Assembly: GCF_001623875.1 (NCBI RefSeq)
Contig: NZ_LWAE01000007.1
Coordinates: 186,001 to 250,000 of the forward strand
DNA length: 64,000 nucleotides
Source: Clostridium magnum DSM 2767
Lineage (GTDB): Bacteria; Bacillota; Clostridia; Clostridiales; Clostridiaceae
Direction of reading: 5' to 3'
This document shows, piece by piece, positions 53,664-62,183 of this stretch. The notes beneath the pieces were generated by a model, which ran no database searches, was not told the DNA's origin, and was given only the letters and a program-made list of their open reading frames with translations. Within the stretch, counting starts at the first letter, position 1. Every line of letters begins with the position of its first letter. Made by a program: the position numbers and the translations under genes.

Positions 53664-54665
53664 ATGAGCGTAACAATAAAAGATATAGCAAAATTAGCAA
53701 ATGTGTCACATACTACTGTTTCTAGGGCACTTAATAACAGTCCACTAATAAATGAGGAAACAAAAAGTAAAATAAAGGCTATAGCTGAGCAGCTTAACTA
53801 TGTTCCAAACTATAGTGCTAAAAGTCTAGTCTTGCATAAATCCTATACTATAGGGTTGTTTTTTTCAAGTATAAGTAAAGGAACATCTCCAAGTTTTTTC
53901 TATGAAATCGTAAGAGGAGTTAACAGTGTTATAGGAGAAAATTATAACTTAGTGATAAGAGGAATTGATGATTATAAGGATTTTGCACATATAAATAGCA
54001 AAAGATTTGATGGTATTGTATTAATGAGTCAAAGTGATAAGGATAATGAATTTATTTACGATGTATGGCAAAAAAAAATACCTCTAGTTGTTTTAAATAG
54101 AGAAATTGAAGGAAGTTCATTGGTAAACATACTATCTAATGATGAGGAAGGATGTTTTGATGCAGTAAAATATATTATAGAAAATGGACATACCGATATA
54201 GCTATAATAGAGGGAAAAGAAGGGTTTAAGTCAACTAAGAGGAGAAAAGATGGTTTTTTAAAGGCGCTGATCGATAACAAAATACCAGTACATAGTGAAT
54301 ACATGATTAAAGGAAGCTATGATATGAAAAGTGGATATGAAGCTATGAAGGAACTTTTAAGTCTAGATAAAGTCCCTACTGCAGTATTTTGTTCTAATGA
54401 TGATATGGCAATAGGTGCCATTAAGGCTGTATTTGAAAAAGGACTGTCAGTTCCAAAGGATATTTCAATTGTAGGTTTTGATAATATAGGGTTTTCAGAA
54501 TATGCTACTCCTGCATTGACCACTGTAAAAAGACCTATGGCAGAAATAAGTATAATGGGCGGTAAGAAGATTATAGATTTAATAGATAATCAGGATTACA
54601 AAGGTGAAAAAATATATATTAAAACAGAGCTTGTGGTAAGAGACTCTGTTTGTAAACTAAGATAA
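53664..54665 (+). CDS. LacI-family transcriptional regulator of the hexuronate genes
   Basis: The 333-residue protein has the N-terminal LacI helix-turn-helix and hinge: TIKDIAKLANVSHTTVSRAL, then NEETKSKIKAIAEQLNYVPNYSAKSL. A periplasmic-binding-protein-like effector domain follows (TIGLFFSSISKG, FDGIVLMSQ, FCSNDDMAIGAIKAV, IVGFDNIGFSEYATPALTTV). It lies in the middle of the uxa genes. The family's preference for palindromes with a central CG fits the TGTTAACGTGAACA sites nearby. A hexuronate-pathway intermediate is the likely inducer (inference). Confidence 0.93.
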   Translation: MSVTIKDIAKLANVSHTTVSRALNNSPLINEETKSKIKAIAEQLNYVPNYSAKSLVLHKSYTIGLFFSSISKGTSPSFFYEIVRGVNSVIGENYNLVIRGIDDYKDFAHINSKRFDGIVLMSQSDKDNEFIYDVWQKKIPLVVLNREIEGSSLVNILSNDEEGCFDAVKYIIENGHTDIAIIEGKEGFKSTKRRKDGFLKALIDNKIPVHSEYMIKGSYDMKSGYEAMKELLSLDKVPTAVFCSNDDMAIGAIKAVFEKGLSVPKDISIVGFDNIGFSEYATPALTTVKRPMAEISIMGGKKIIDLIDNQDYKGEKIYIKTELVVRDSVCKLR

Positions 54666-54669
54666 TTAA

Positions 54670-54731
54670 AAGCTCTAAAATTCAGATGGGGTAAAAGAAT
54701 CCCATCTGAATTTTAGAGCTTGCTTCAATAA
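54670..54731 (+). repeat. Repeat B, copy 4, with extended perfect stem
   Basis: AAGCTCTAAAATTCAGATGGG (54670-54690) pairs over all 21 bases with its complement at 54701-54721, then TTGCTTCAA. In the other copies only the inner part pairs. It begins five bases after the LacI stop codon, and may work as its terminator. A short fragment of repeat A follows (54745-54773). Confidence 0.85.
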
Positions 54732-54808
54732 AGAAAAGCTTAAGTTAGATGGGGTTCGTCTACGGTACTGAACAAATAAAATTACCACAAAAAATTTTAG
54801 AAAAGATA

Positions 54809-54907
54809 TTGTTAACGTGTGCACAAAGTGATATAATGTTTTTGAAGAGATAAATATTAAGTTTTTAAATTGAAAAAAATTTTTAGATACAAATGCACAC
54901 GTGAACA
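54809..54907 (+). promoter_or_regulatory. uxaB promoter with two LacI-type operators
   Basis: TTGTTA (54809-54814) and TATAAT (54832-54837) are 17 bases apart. TGTTAACGTGTGCA (54810-54823) overlaps the -35. TGCACACGTGAACA (54894-54907) lies downstream, with centres 84 bp apart. Each site pairs one good half with a CAC variant half, in mirror orientation. Confidence 0.78.
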
Positions 54908-54931
54908 AAAAGTAAATGGAGGAATAATAAA

Positions 54932-56380
54932 ATGAGATTAAACAAAGAAACTTTTAAACAATATAAGCAGTATCCAGAAAAGGTTTTACAATTTGGAGAA
55001 GGAAACTTTTTAAGAGCTTTCGTTGATTGGCAAATAGACAAAATGAACAAAGAAGCAGACTTTAATGGAAGTGTAGTAGTTGTACAACCTATAGAATTTG
55101 GTTTAGTAGACAAATTAAATGAACAAGATGGATTATATACACTTTACCTAGAAGGAATAAAAGATGGTGAAGCTGTTAAAGAGCATTCAGTTATAAATAG
55201 CATAAGCAGAGGAATAAACCCATATAAACAACATGATGAATATCTTAAGGTTGCTGAAAATCCAGAATTAAGATTTGTGATATCAAACACTACAGAAGCA
55301 GGAATAGCTTTTGATGAAACTGATAAATTAGAGGACAAGCCACAAAAAAGCTTCCCAGGAAAGTTAACTGCATTTTTATACAATAGATTTAAGGCCTTTG
55401 GCGGAAGTAAGGAAAGTGGATTAATAATAATTCCATGTGAACTTATAGACAGAAATGGTGAAAAGCTTAAAAATATAATTCTTAAGTATGCTGAGCTTTG
55501 GAACTTAGGAGAAGAGTTCGTAGCTTGGTTAAATAGTGCAAATACATTCTGCTGCAGTCTAGTAGATAGAATAGTACCAGGATATCCAAGAGATAGAATA
55601 GCAGAAATAACTAAAGAATTAGGCTATGAAGATAACCTTGTAAATGTTGCAGAGCAATTCCATTTATGGGTAATTGAAGGACCACAATGGATAAAAGATG
55701 AATTCCCAGTAGAGAAAGCTGGACTTAATGTTAACTTTGTTGATGATATGACTCCGTATAGAACTAGAAAAGTTAGAATTTTAAATGGAGCACACACTGC
55801 TCTAGTACCAGTATCTTACCTTTATGGATTAGAAACTGTAGGACAATCTGTAGATCATGAAGTTATTGGAAAGTTTATAAAGGGAGTTATTTATGATGAG
55901 ATAATCCCTACACTAGATCTTCCAGAAGGTGAATTAAAGTATTTTGCAGGTGCTGTACTTGAAAGATTCCAAAATCCATTTGTAAAGCACTACCTAATGA
56001 GTATAGCATTAAACTCAATGTCAAAGTTTGAAACTAGAGATTTACCTTCATTACTAGAGTATATAAATAGAAAAGGTGAACTTCCTAAGAAGTTAGTATT
56101 CTCACTTGCTTCATTAATAGAATTCTATAAAGGCAAAAGAGGAGAAGAAGATATTAAACTAGCTGATGATGCTGACATTTTAGATTTATACAAGACTGCA
56201 TGGGGCAGCTATGATGGTACAGAGGAAGGCTTAAAAACTGTAGTTACTACTGGATTAGGCTATGAAAAGAATTGGAAGATGGATTTAAATAAAGTTGAAG
56301 GGTTAACAAGTGCAGTTACTGGTTACCTTGCAAAGATCGAGAAACTTGGAATCAAAGAAGCATTAAAAGAAGTTATGTAG
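54932..56380 (+). CDS. uxaB: Tagaturonate reductase UxaB (mannitol dehydrogenase family)
   Basis: UxaB reduces tagaturonate to altronate with NADH. The 482-residue protein has the family's FGEGNFLRAFVDWQID at the N-terminus, VISNTTEAGIAFDE, ERFQNPFVKHYLMSIALNS, and the catalytic Lys region RKVRILNGAHTALVP. UxuB, a related reductase, acts on fructuronate; the altronate dehydratase gene immediately downstream supports UxaB. GGAGG lies before the ATG. Confidence 0.94.
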   Translation: MRLNKETFKQYKQYPEKVLQFGEGNFLRAFVDWQIDKMNKEADFNGSVVVVQPIEFGLVDKLNEQDGLYTLYLEGIKDGEAVKEHSVINSISRGINPYKQHDEYLKVAENPELRFVISNTTEAGIAFDETDKLEDKPQKSFPGKLTAFLYNRFKAFGGSKESGLIIIPCELIDRNGEKLKNIILKYAELWNLGEEFVAWLNSANTFCCSLVDRIVPGYPRDRIAEITKELGYEDNLVNVAEQFHLWVIEGPQWIKDEFPVEKAGLNVNFVDDMTPYRTRKVRILNGAHTALVPVSYLYGLETVGQSVDHEVIGKFIKGVIYDEIIPTLDLPEGELKYFAGAVLERFQNPFVKHYLMSIALNSMSKFETRDLPSLLEYINRKGELPKKLVFSLASLIEFYKGKRGEEDIKLADDADILDLYKTAWGSYDGTEEGLKTVVTTGLGYEKNWKMDLNKVEGLTSAVTGYLAKIEKLGIKEALKEVM

Positions 56381-56417
56381 TAGTGCATTAATTAATTTAA
56401 AAATGAGAGGTAGCTCC

Positions 56418-57905
56418 GTGAAAAAAATTATAAAAGTAAATGAAAATGATAACTTAGTTGTAGCACTTACAGATTTAAATAAAGATGAAGTTATTAATAT
56501 AGATGGAAAAGAAATTAAATTAAAAGAGAATATTAAAAGAGGACATAAAATTGCTATAGAGGAAATTAAAGTTGATGAAAATGTAGTTAAATACGGATTT
56601 CCTATAGGTCATGCAACTCAAGATATCCTTGAAGGACAATGGATCCACACGCAGAATACAAAGACTAACTTAGATGGTATAAAAGAGTATGCTTTTAATC
56701 AGCAATTAATTGAAAATACATTTACAAACAGCAACTTAACTTTTAAAGGATATAGAAGAGAAGATGGAACTGTAGGTATAAGAAATGAACTTTGGATAGT
56801 TCCAACAGTAGGTTGTGTAAATGGTATGGCTGACAAAATGATGGAAAGACTAAAAGAGGAAATAGGAGAGTTATCAATAGATAATACTCTAGTTCTTAAG
56901 CATAATTATGGTTGCTCACAGCTTGGAGATGACCATTCAGCTACAAGAACAATATTAGGTGATGCTGTAAAACATCCTAATGCTGGTGGAGTATTAGTAT
57001 TAGGACTTGGCTGTGAAAATAATAATATGCCTGAATTCAGGGAATTACTAGGTGAATTTAATGAAAAAAGAATAAAGTTTTTAGTAAGTCAAGAGGTTTC
57101 AGATGAACTAGAAGAAGGGGTCAAATTACTAAAAGAACTTTATGAAACAATGAAGGATGACAAAAGAGAAGATGTACCGCTATCTGAATTAAAAGTAGGT
57201 TTAAAATGTGGAGGTTCTGACGGACTATCTGGAATAACTGCTAACCCACTTGTAGGTAAGTTCTCAGATTTCTTAGTAGCACAAGGTGGAACAACAATAC
57301 TAACAGAAGTACCAGAAATGTTTGGAGCAGAAACACTATTAATGGATAGAGCTGAGAGTAAAGAAGTGTTTGATAAAACTGTTAATCTAATTAATGATTT
57401 TAAAGAATACTTTATGAAGTATGATCAGCCTGTATATGAAAATCCATCACCTGGAAACAAAGCAGGCGGCATAACAACACTTGAAGACAAATCTTTAGGA
57501 TGTACACAAAAATCAGGAACAGCCACTGTAGTAGATGTACTTAAGTATGGGGAGACTCTTAAAGTAAAAGGATTAAATCTTTTAAATGCTCCAGGAAATG
57601 ACTTAGTAGCAGCATCTGCATTAGCAGCATCTGGCTGTCAAATAGTTCTATTCACTACAGGTAGAGGAACACCTTTTGGAAGCTTTGTTCCTACGTTAAA
57701 AGTATCAACAAACACTCAGTTATATAAATTAAAACCTCATTGGATTGACTTCAATGCAGGTAGCTTAGTTGAAGATGTATCCTTTGAAACCTTATTAGAA
57801 GAATTTGTTAGCTTTATAATTAGGGTAGCTAGTGGTGAATTGGCTAATAACGAAAAGAATAACTTTAGAGAATTAGCTATATTTAAAACTGGAGTTACAT
57901 TATAG
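56418..57905 (+). CDS. uxaA: Altronate dehydratase UxaA
   Basis: UxaA dehydrates altronate to 2-keto-3-deoxygluconate. The protein of about 495 residues has the N-terminal SAF-like domain with KRGHKIAIEEI, YGFPIGHATQDILEGQWIHTQN, then GYRREDGTVGIRNELWIVPTVGC, LKHNYGCSQLGDDH, LKCGGSDGLSGITANPL and TGRGTPFGSFVPTLKV. The Cys residues used for metal are kept. The GTG at 56418 with GAGAGG upstream is preferred; the ATG at 56403 has no site. Confidence 0.94.
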   Translation: MKKIIKVNENDNLVVALTDLNKDEVINIDGKEIKLKENIKRGHKIAIEEIKVDENVVKYGFPIGHATQDILEGQWIHTQNTKTNLDGIKEYAFNQQLIENTFTNSNLTFKGYRREDGTVGIRNELWIVPTVGCVNGMADKMMERLKEEIGELSIDNTLVLKHNYGCSQLGDDHSATRTILGDAVKHPNAGGVLVLGLGCENNNMPEFRELLGEFNEKRIKFLVSQEVSDELEEGVKLLKELYETMKDDKREDVPLSELKVGLKCGGSDGLSGITANPLVGKFSDFLVAQGGTTILTEVPEMFGAETLLMDRAESKEVFDKTVNLINDFKEYFMKYDQPVYENPSPGNKAGGITTLEDKSLGCTQKSGTATVVDVLKYGETLKVKGLNLLNAPGNDLVAASALAASGCQIVLFTTGRGTPFGSFVPTLKVSTNTQLYKLKPHWIDFNAGSLVEDVSFETLLEEFVSFIIRVASGELANNEKNNFRELAIFKTGVTL

Positions 57906-57918
57906 ATTTTATAGCAGA

Positions 57919-58213
57919 AATTTAAATTATACTTCGGAATATGTTACCAAACTTCAACACTGTTAAAAACTTTTAATCAGTCTAAAGTTCGTGTTTTAAG
58001 CAGAGAGCCAAAATCTATGATTTTGTGCGAATCGCTTACTCCTCTGACATAAGGAAGAGGAGTTTCATATGAAAATCTAAGAATCTTCGATAAACTCGCT
58101 TTGCTCAGACAATCGAAGATTCTTAGATTTTGTAAAACACTTCACTAAGACTGATAAAAAATTTTTAAATGTGCTTCAGTTTTAGTAACATACTCCTGCG
58201 TATAATTTAAATT
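57919..58213. repeat. D element 3: long palindrome with a nested C repeat
   Basis: It starts 13 bp after uxaA. Outer arm AATTTAAATTATAC pairs with GTATAATTTAAATT. The inner stem AAAATCTAAGAATCTTCGAT pairs with ATCGAAGATTCTTAGATTTT. The apical loop AAACTCGCTTTGCTCAGACA (58092-58111) and internal loops TCTAAAGTTCG and CTTCACTAAGA match D1 and D2. Repeat C copy 2 (57997-58071) is inserted in the left arm of the inner stem and interrupts GTTTT/AAAATCT. The rest of the gap to eda carries no gene. Confidence 0.85.
57997..58071 (+). repeat. Repeat C, copy 2 (inside D element 3)
   Basis: AAGCAGAGAGCCAAAATCT, ATGATTTTGTGCGAATCGCT, CCTCTGACAT and GAAGAGGAGTTTCATAT match copies 1 and 3. Removing it restores a continuous D stem. 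Confidence 0.82.
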
Positions 58214-58311
58214 CCAAGTAAGAAACTCTATAGGTTCATTGATTTTACAAGTATAGTTTTAGATGCAACAAATCTGAAAGTAATAAAGTAGGTAGCTGAG
58301 GAGGATAAACA

Positions 58312-58956
58312 ATGAAAAGAATTGAAACAATACAAAAAATAATGGAATGCGGTGTTGTAGCAGTAATAAGAGCGGAATCAAAAGAAGAGGGAATAAAAGT
58401 TATCGAAGCAGTAAAAAAAGGTGGAGTTAAAGCTCTAGAGATAACAATGACTGTACCCGGTGCACTAGATATTATAAAAGAGATATCAGAGATATACAAA
58501 GATGAAGATTTAATTATTGGGGCAGGAACAGTACTTGATCCAGAAACAGCAAGAGCATGTATACTTGCAGGGGCAAAATATATAGTAAGTCCTTACCTTG
58601 ATATAGAAACTGTTAAAATGTGTAACAGATATAGAGTAGCTATAATGCCAGGAATAATGACTGTAAAAGAAGCAGTTGAGGCTCTTGAGTATGGTGCTGA
58701 AATACTTAAGGTATTCCCAGGAAACGCTTATGGCCCATCAATTATTAGCTCTTTTAAGGGACCTATACCCCAAGGAAACTTTATGCCAACAGGTGGAGTT
58801 AACCTAGAAAACATAAAAGACTGGATAAAAGCAGGAGCTGTAGCAGTAGGTACTGGTGGAGATTTAACTAAAGGTGCAAAGACTGGAGACTATGAATTAG
58901 TTACAGAAACAGCAGCAAAATTTGTTGAAGAAGTAAGAAAAGCGAGACAAAAGTAA
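58312..58956 (+). CDS. eda: KDPG/KHG aldolase
   Basis: Eda splits 2-keto-3-deoxy-6-phosphogluconate into pyruvate and glyceraldehyde-3-phosphate. The 214-residue TIM-barrel protein has VVAVIRAESKEEG, ALEITMTVPGAL, IGAGTVLDPETA, the Schiff-base Lys in GAKYIVSPYLD, and PTGGVNLENIKDWIKAGA. GAGGAGG precedes the ATG. D element 3 separates it from uxaA; kdgK follows 55 bp later. Confidence 0.95.
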   Translation: MKRIETIQKIMECGVVAVIRAESKEEGIKVIEAVKKGGVKALEITMTVPGALDIIKEISEIYKDEDLIIGAGTVLDPETARACILAGAKYIVSPYLDIETVKMCNRYRVAIMPGIMTVKEAVEALEYGAEILKVFPGNAYGPSIISSFKGPIPQGNFMPTGGVNLENIKDWIKAGAVAVGTGGDLTKGAKTGDYELVTETAAKFVEEVRKARQK

Positions 58957-59011
58957 CAAAAGATAACTTTTAAAATATAGGATAAAAAGTTTTAGAAGAG
59001 GAGTAATATAG

Positions 59012-59956
59012 ATGGAAGTATTAACTTTTGGCGAATCAATGGTACTTTTTAATCCAGAGTTAAATGGACCTTTAAGATATGTTCATAATTTTAATAAGGC
59101 TTTAGCTGGAGCAGAGTCCAACGTTGCTATAGCACTTGCAAGACTTGGACATGAGGTTGGCTGGTTTTCAAAATTAGGTAATGATGAGTTTGGAAGGTAT
59201 ATTCAAAATACCATTAGAGGAGAAGGAGTAGATGTTTCAAGAGCAAGATTCACTAGTGAAGCAAATACAGGACTTCTTTTTAAAGAGAGATTCAGTGGTG
59301 AAAATCCTAATGTATATTATTATAGAAAAGATTCAGCAGCAAGTAAGCTAACTATAGAGGATTTAGATTTAGAATATATAAAGAGTGCTAAGATAATTCA
59401 TATTACAGGTATAACTCCAGCTTTGTCGGAAAGCATGAGAAATGTAGTATTTGAAGTGTTAAAAGTAGCTAAGGAAAATGGAGTTACTATTTCTTTTGAT
59501 CCAAATATTAGATTAAAATTATGGACTTTAGAAAAAGCAAAAACTGTGCTTTTAGAAATCGCAAAAATGGCAGATATAATTTTCCCGGGACAAGAAGAAG
59601 GCGAGATGCTTCTAGGAACTAGTGATGAGAAAGAAATAGCAGATAAGTTCATGGAAATGGGTTGTAAAACTGTGGTTGTAAAGCTTGGTGCAGAGGGTTG
59701 TTATGTGGTAGATAAAGAGAGCGGAGTATATGTAGAAGGGTTTAAAGTTAAAACTGTAGATACTGTTGGAGCGGGAGATGGTTTTGCAGCAGGTTTTTTA
59801 TCAGGAATACTAAAAAACTTGAGTTTAAAAGAATGTGGGCAACTTGGTAATGGAGTAGGAGCTATGGCTACTCTAGTACAAGGGGACATGGAAGGTTATC
59901 CTTATTTAGATCAACTCATGGCTTTTATGGGTAAAAAGAAAGTTGTAGATAGATGA
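59012..59956 (+). CDS. kdgK: 2-keto-3-deoxygluconate kinase
   Basis: KdgK phosphorylates KDG to KDPG. The 314-residue PfkB-family protein has VLTFGESMVLFNP, NVAIALARLGHEVGWFSKLG, FDPNIRLKLW and the anion-hole/catalytic motif TVDTVGAGDGFAAGF. It completes the route from galacturonate to pyruvate with uxaC, uxaB, uxaA and eda. Its stop codon TGA lies in the first bases of repeat A copy 2. Confidence 0.94.
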   Translation: MEVLTFGESMVLFNPELNGPLRYVHNFNKALAGAESNVAIALARLGHEVGWFSKLGNDEFGRYIQNTIRGEGVDVSRARFTSEANTGLLFKERFSGENPNVYYYRKDSAASKLTIEDLDLEYIKSAKIIHITGITPALSESMRNVVFEVLKVAKENGVTISFDPNIRLKLWTLEKAKTVLLEIAKMADIIFPGQEEGEMLLGTSDEKEIADKFMEMGCKTVVVKLGAEGCYVVDKESGVYVEGFKVKTVDTVGAGDGFAAGFLSGILKNLSLKECGQLGNGVGAMATLVQGDMEGYPYLDQLMAFMGKKKVVDR

Positions 59957-60156
59957 AGTGAAACTTGAATCAGATGGGGTTTCAAACCCATCTGATTCTT
60001 AGTTGAACGAATCCAGGAGCGTAGCCGCCTGGAACGTACAGTTAAGCAGAGAACCCAAATCTATGATTTGGTGCGAATCGCTTAATCCTCTGACGTAGAA
60101 AGAGGAGTTTCATATAAAGATTGGTAGTATTAGAGCGGGTAGCCATCGGACAAAAA
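59953..60156 (+). repeat. Repeat A, copy 2, with nested C repeat
   Basis: It begins in the kdgK stop codon with ATGAAGTGAAACTTGAATCA. The first hairpin is GAATCAGATGGGGTTT with AAACCCATCTGATTC. TTAGTTGAACGAATCCAGGA and GTATTAGAGCGGGTAGCCAT follow. Between them lies repeat C copy 3 (60043-60118), absent from copies 1 and 3 of A. Confidence 0.85.
60043..60118 (+). repeat. Repeat C, copy 3 (inside repeat A copy 2)
   Basis: AAGCAGAGAACCCAAATCT, ATGATTTGGTGCGAATCGCT, CCTCTGACGT and AGAGGAGTTTCATAT match the other two C copies. Confidence 0.82.
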
Positions 60157-60277
60157 TTAATATAGAAACAGAAAAGTCTGAAGTTAATTTATGTCAGGCT
60201 TTTTCTGTTTAGAAAAAAAACTTGCAATTTTATTAAATGTATATTAATATATGAGTTATAAAAATTCATAGTTCAGA

Positions 60278-60450
60278 TGAAGATAGTGGGAGAGTTATGG
60301 CTATTGCCATTCACCGAAGAAGTAAATCTTTCAGGTACCTATTTAGTTAGAGATGACCGCTATTGGATGAACCCTTGGAGAGACTCGAAATAGAGCACCG
60401 AAGGAGCAAACCGCAAGGCGAAACTCTCAGGTAAAAGGACAGGGGATAGG
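60278..60450 (+). ncRNA. Tandem glycine riboswitch
   Basis: Aptamer 1 (about 60278-60370) has GTGGGAGAGTT, TTCACCGAAGAAGTAAATC, TTTCAGGT and ATGACCGCTATTGGATGAAC. Aptamer 2 (about 60373-60450) has TTGGAGAGACTCG, AGCACCGAAGGAGCAAACCG, GAAACTCTCAGGTAAAAGGAC and AGGGG. The short linker and two-aptamer order are typical of cooperative glycine riboswitches. An amino-acid symporter follows. Confidence 0.95.
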
Positions 60451-60464
60451 TAACATATCTTGCA

Positions 60465-60525
60465 AAAGTAATTTATCATAAATTACTTCACTTAGATTTT
60501 ATCTTTTCCCATTTTTGTCCCAGAT
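60465..60525 (+). promoter_or_regulatory. Possible riboswitch expression platform
   Basis: AAGTAATTTATCATAAATTACTT forms a hairpin at about 60466-60488. Further on, TATCTTTTCCCATTTTTGTCC (about 60499-60521) is partly complementary to the aptamer 2 end GGACAGGGGATA. Such pairing could switch a terminator. The exact mechanism cannot be settled by eye. Confidence 0.45.
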
Positions 60526-60591
60526 TACAAAATGTTTAAAAAGAAAGACACTTTTGAATACATGTCTTTCGATTAAAATGGAGGGATTAAA

Positions 60592-61965
60592 ATGGATCAA
60601 TTAACAAAAGTACTTAACCAAATCGATTCTTTAGTATGGGGGGCTCCACTTTTAATATTATTAGTGGGAACTGGAATCTATCTTACCGTACGTCTAGGAT
60701 TACTTCAATTATTCAAATTACCGCTTGCATTAAAATATCTTTTTGAGAAAAATGAAAGCGAAGACAATTCAGAAGGTGACGTTACTAGTTTTGCAGCATT
60801 ATGTACTGCACTAGCAGCTACTATAGGAACAGGAAATATTGTAGGTGTTGCTACTGCAATTAAAACTGGAGGTCCTGGTGCACTTTTTTGGATGTGGATG
60901 GCAGCCTTCTTTGGTATGGCAACTAAATATGCGGAAGGTTTACTTGCAGTTAAATATAGAGTGGTAGATAAAAATGGACAAATGTCCGGAGGACCTATGT
61001 ACTATATTGAAAGAGGTTTAGGAATAAAGTGGCTTGCTAAAGCATTTGCTTTCTTTGGTATAGGTGTAGCCTGTCTTGGAATCGGAACTTTTGCACAGAT
61101 TAATTCTATAACTCAAGCTACACAGGTGGCTTACAATATACCTGTGGTAGTTAGTTCAACTATAATAACAATTCTTGTTGCACTTGTAACTTTGGGAGGA
61201 ATAAAAAGTGTATCCAAGGTAGCAGAACTTATAGTTCCTTTTATGGCAGTTTTCTACATAGTAGGATCAGTTATAATTTTAGTACTTAATGCTTCAGCAA
61301 TTCCTGCTGCAATAGCACTAGTTGTAAAAAGCGCCTTTACACCTGTTGCAGCAGCTGGTGGATTTTTAGGAGCTACTGTAAAACAAGCTATACAAAATGG
61401 TGTAGCAAGGGGAGTTTTCTCAAATGAATCAGGACTTGGAAGTGCGCCTATTGCGGCAGCAGCAGCAAAAACAAAATCCTGCGTACGTCAAGGTTTAATA
61501 TCAATGACTGGTACTTTTATTGATACTATTATAGTGTGTACTATGACTGGTTTGGTATTAATAGTAACAGGTACATGGAATTTAGAGTATCAAGGGGCTG
61601 CTATGACTAATTATGCCTTTTCAGTAGGACTACCAATAGCATCATTAGGTAAATTTATAGTAACAATTGGTCTTATTTTCTTTGCTTTTACAACTATAAT
61701 AGGCTGGAATTATTATGGTGAACGATGTACTGAATATTTATTTGGAGTTAAAGGAATAAAAGTATATAGATATGTATTTATAGCATTAGTAGCTATAGGT
61801 TCTTATTTAAAGCTTGATTTAGTTTGGATATTAGCAGATATTGTAAATGCCCTTATGGCAATTCCAAACCTTATTGCTCTAATAGGATTAAGAGAAGTAA
61901 TAGTTTCAGAGACTAAGAGTTATTTTAAAAATTACGATTATAGTAAACAAGCTAAAGCTTCTTAA
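60592..61965 (+). CDS. Alanine/glycine:cation symporter, AGCS family
   Basis: The 457-residue membrane protein has the AGCS signatures FAALCTALAATIGTGNIVGVATAI, GPGALFWMWMAAFFGMATKYAEG, MSGGPMYYIERGLG, FSNESGLGSAPIAAAAAKT and IIGWNYYGERCTEYLFG. It moves alanine or glycine with sodium or protons. The tandem glycine riboswitch at 60278-60450 points to glycine, probably with induction when glycine is in excess. GGAGGG precedes the ATG. It is not functionally linked to the uronate genes around it. Confidence 0.95.
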   Translation: MDQLTKVLNQIDSLVWGAPLLILLVGTGIYLTVRLGLLQLFKLPLALKYLFEKNESEDNSEGDVTSFAALCTALAATIGTGNIVGVATAIKTGGPGALFWMWMAAFFGMATKYAEGLLAVKYRVVDKNGQMSGGPMYYIERGLGIKWLAKAFAFFGIGVACLGIGTFAQINSITQATQVAYNIPVVVSSTIITILVALVTLGGIKSVSKVAELIVPFMAVFYIVGSVIILVLNASAIPAAIALVVKSAFTPVAAAGGFLGATVKQAIQNGVARGVFSNESGLGSAPIAAAAAKTKSCVRQGLISMTGTFIDTIIVCTMTGLVLIVTGTWNLEYQGAAMTNYAFSVGLPIASLGKFIVTIGLIFFAFTTIIGWNYYGERCTEYLFGVKGIKVYRYVFIALVAIGSYLKLDLVWILADIVNALMAIPNLIALIGLREVIVSETKSYFKNYDYSKQAKAS

Positions 61966-61998
61966 GCAAATATTATGTTTGGATAAAATTATTAATAA

Positions 61999-62045
61999 AA
62001 GGCCCAGTGATTTGATTTAAATCAATCATCAGGCCTTTTTTAATA
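61999..62045 (+). terminator. Terminator after the symporter gene
   Basis: AAGGCCCAGTGATTTGATT pairs with AATCAATCATCAGGCCTT with some mismatches, followed by TTTTTAAT. Confidence 0.7.
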
Positions 62046-62183
62046 TAACATTTTACTACCTAAAAATATGTGATAAGATATAATTAAAGGTATGCTAGAT
62101 AAAATTTTAGAACTATATTATTCAGATTTTAAAATTGAATTATTTCTAGTTTGAATATAAACACAAAAGGAGAAATTACAAAA

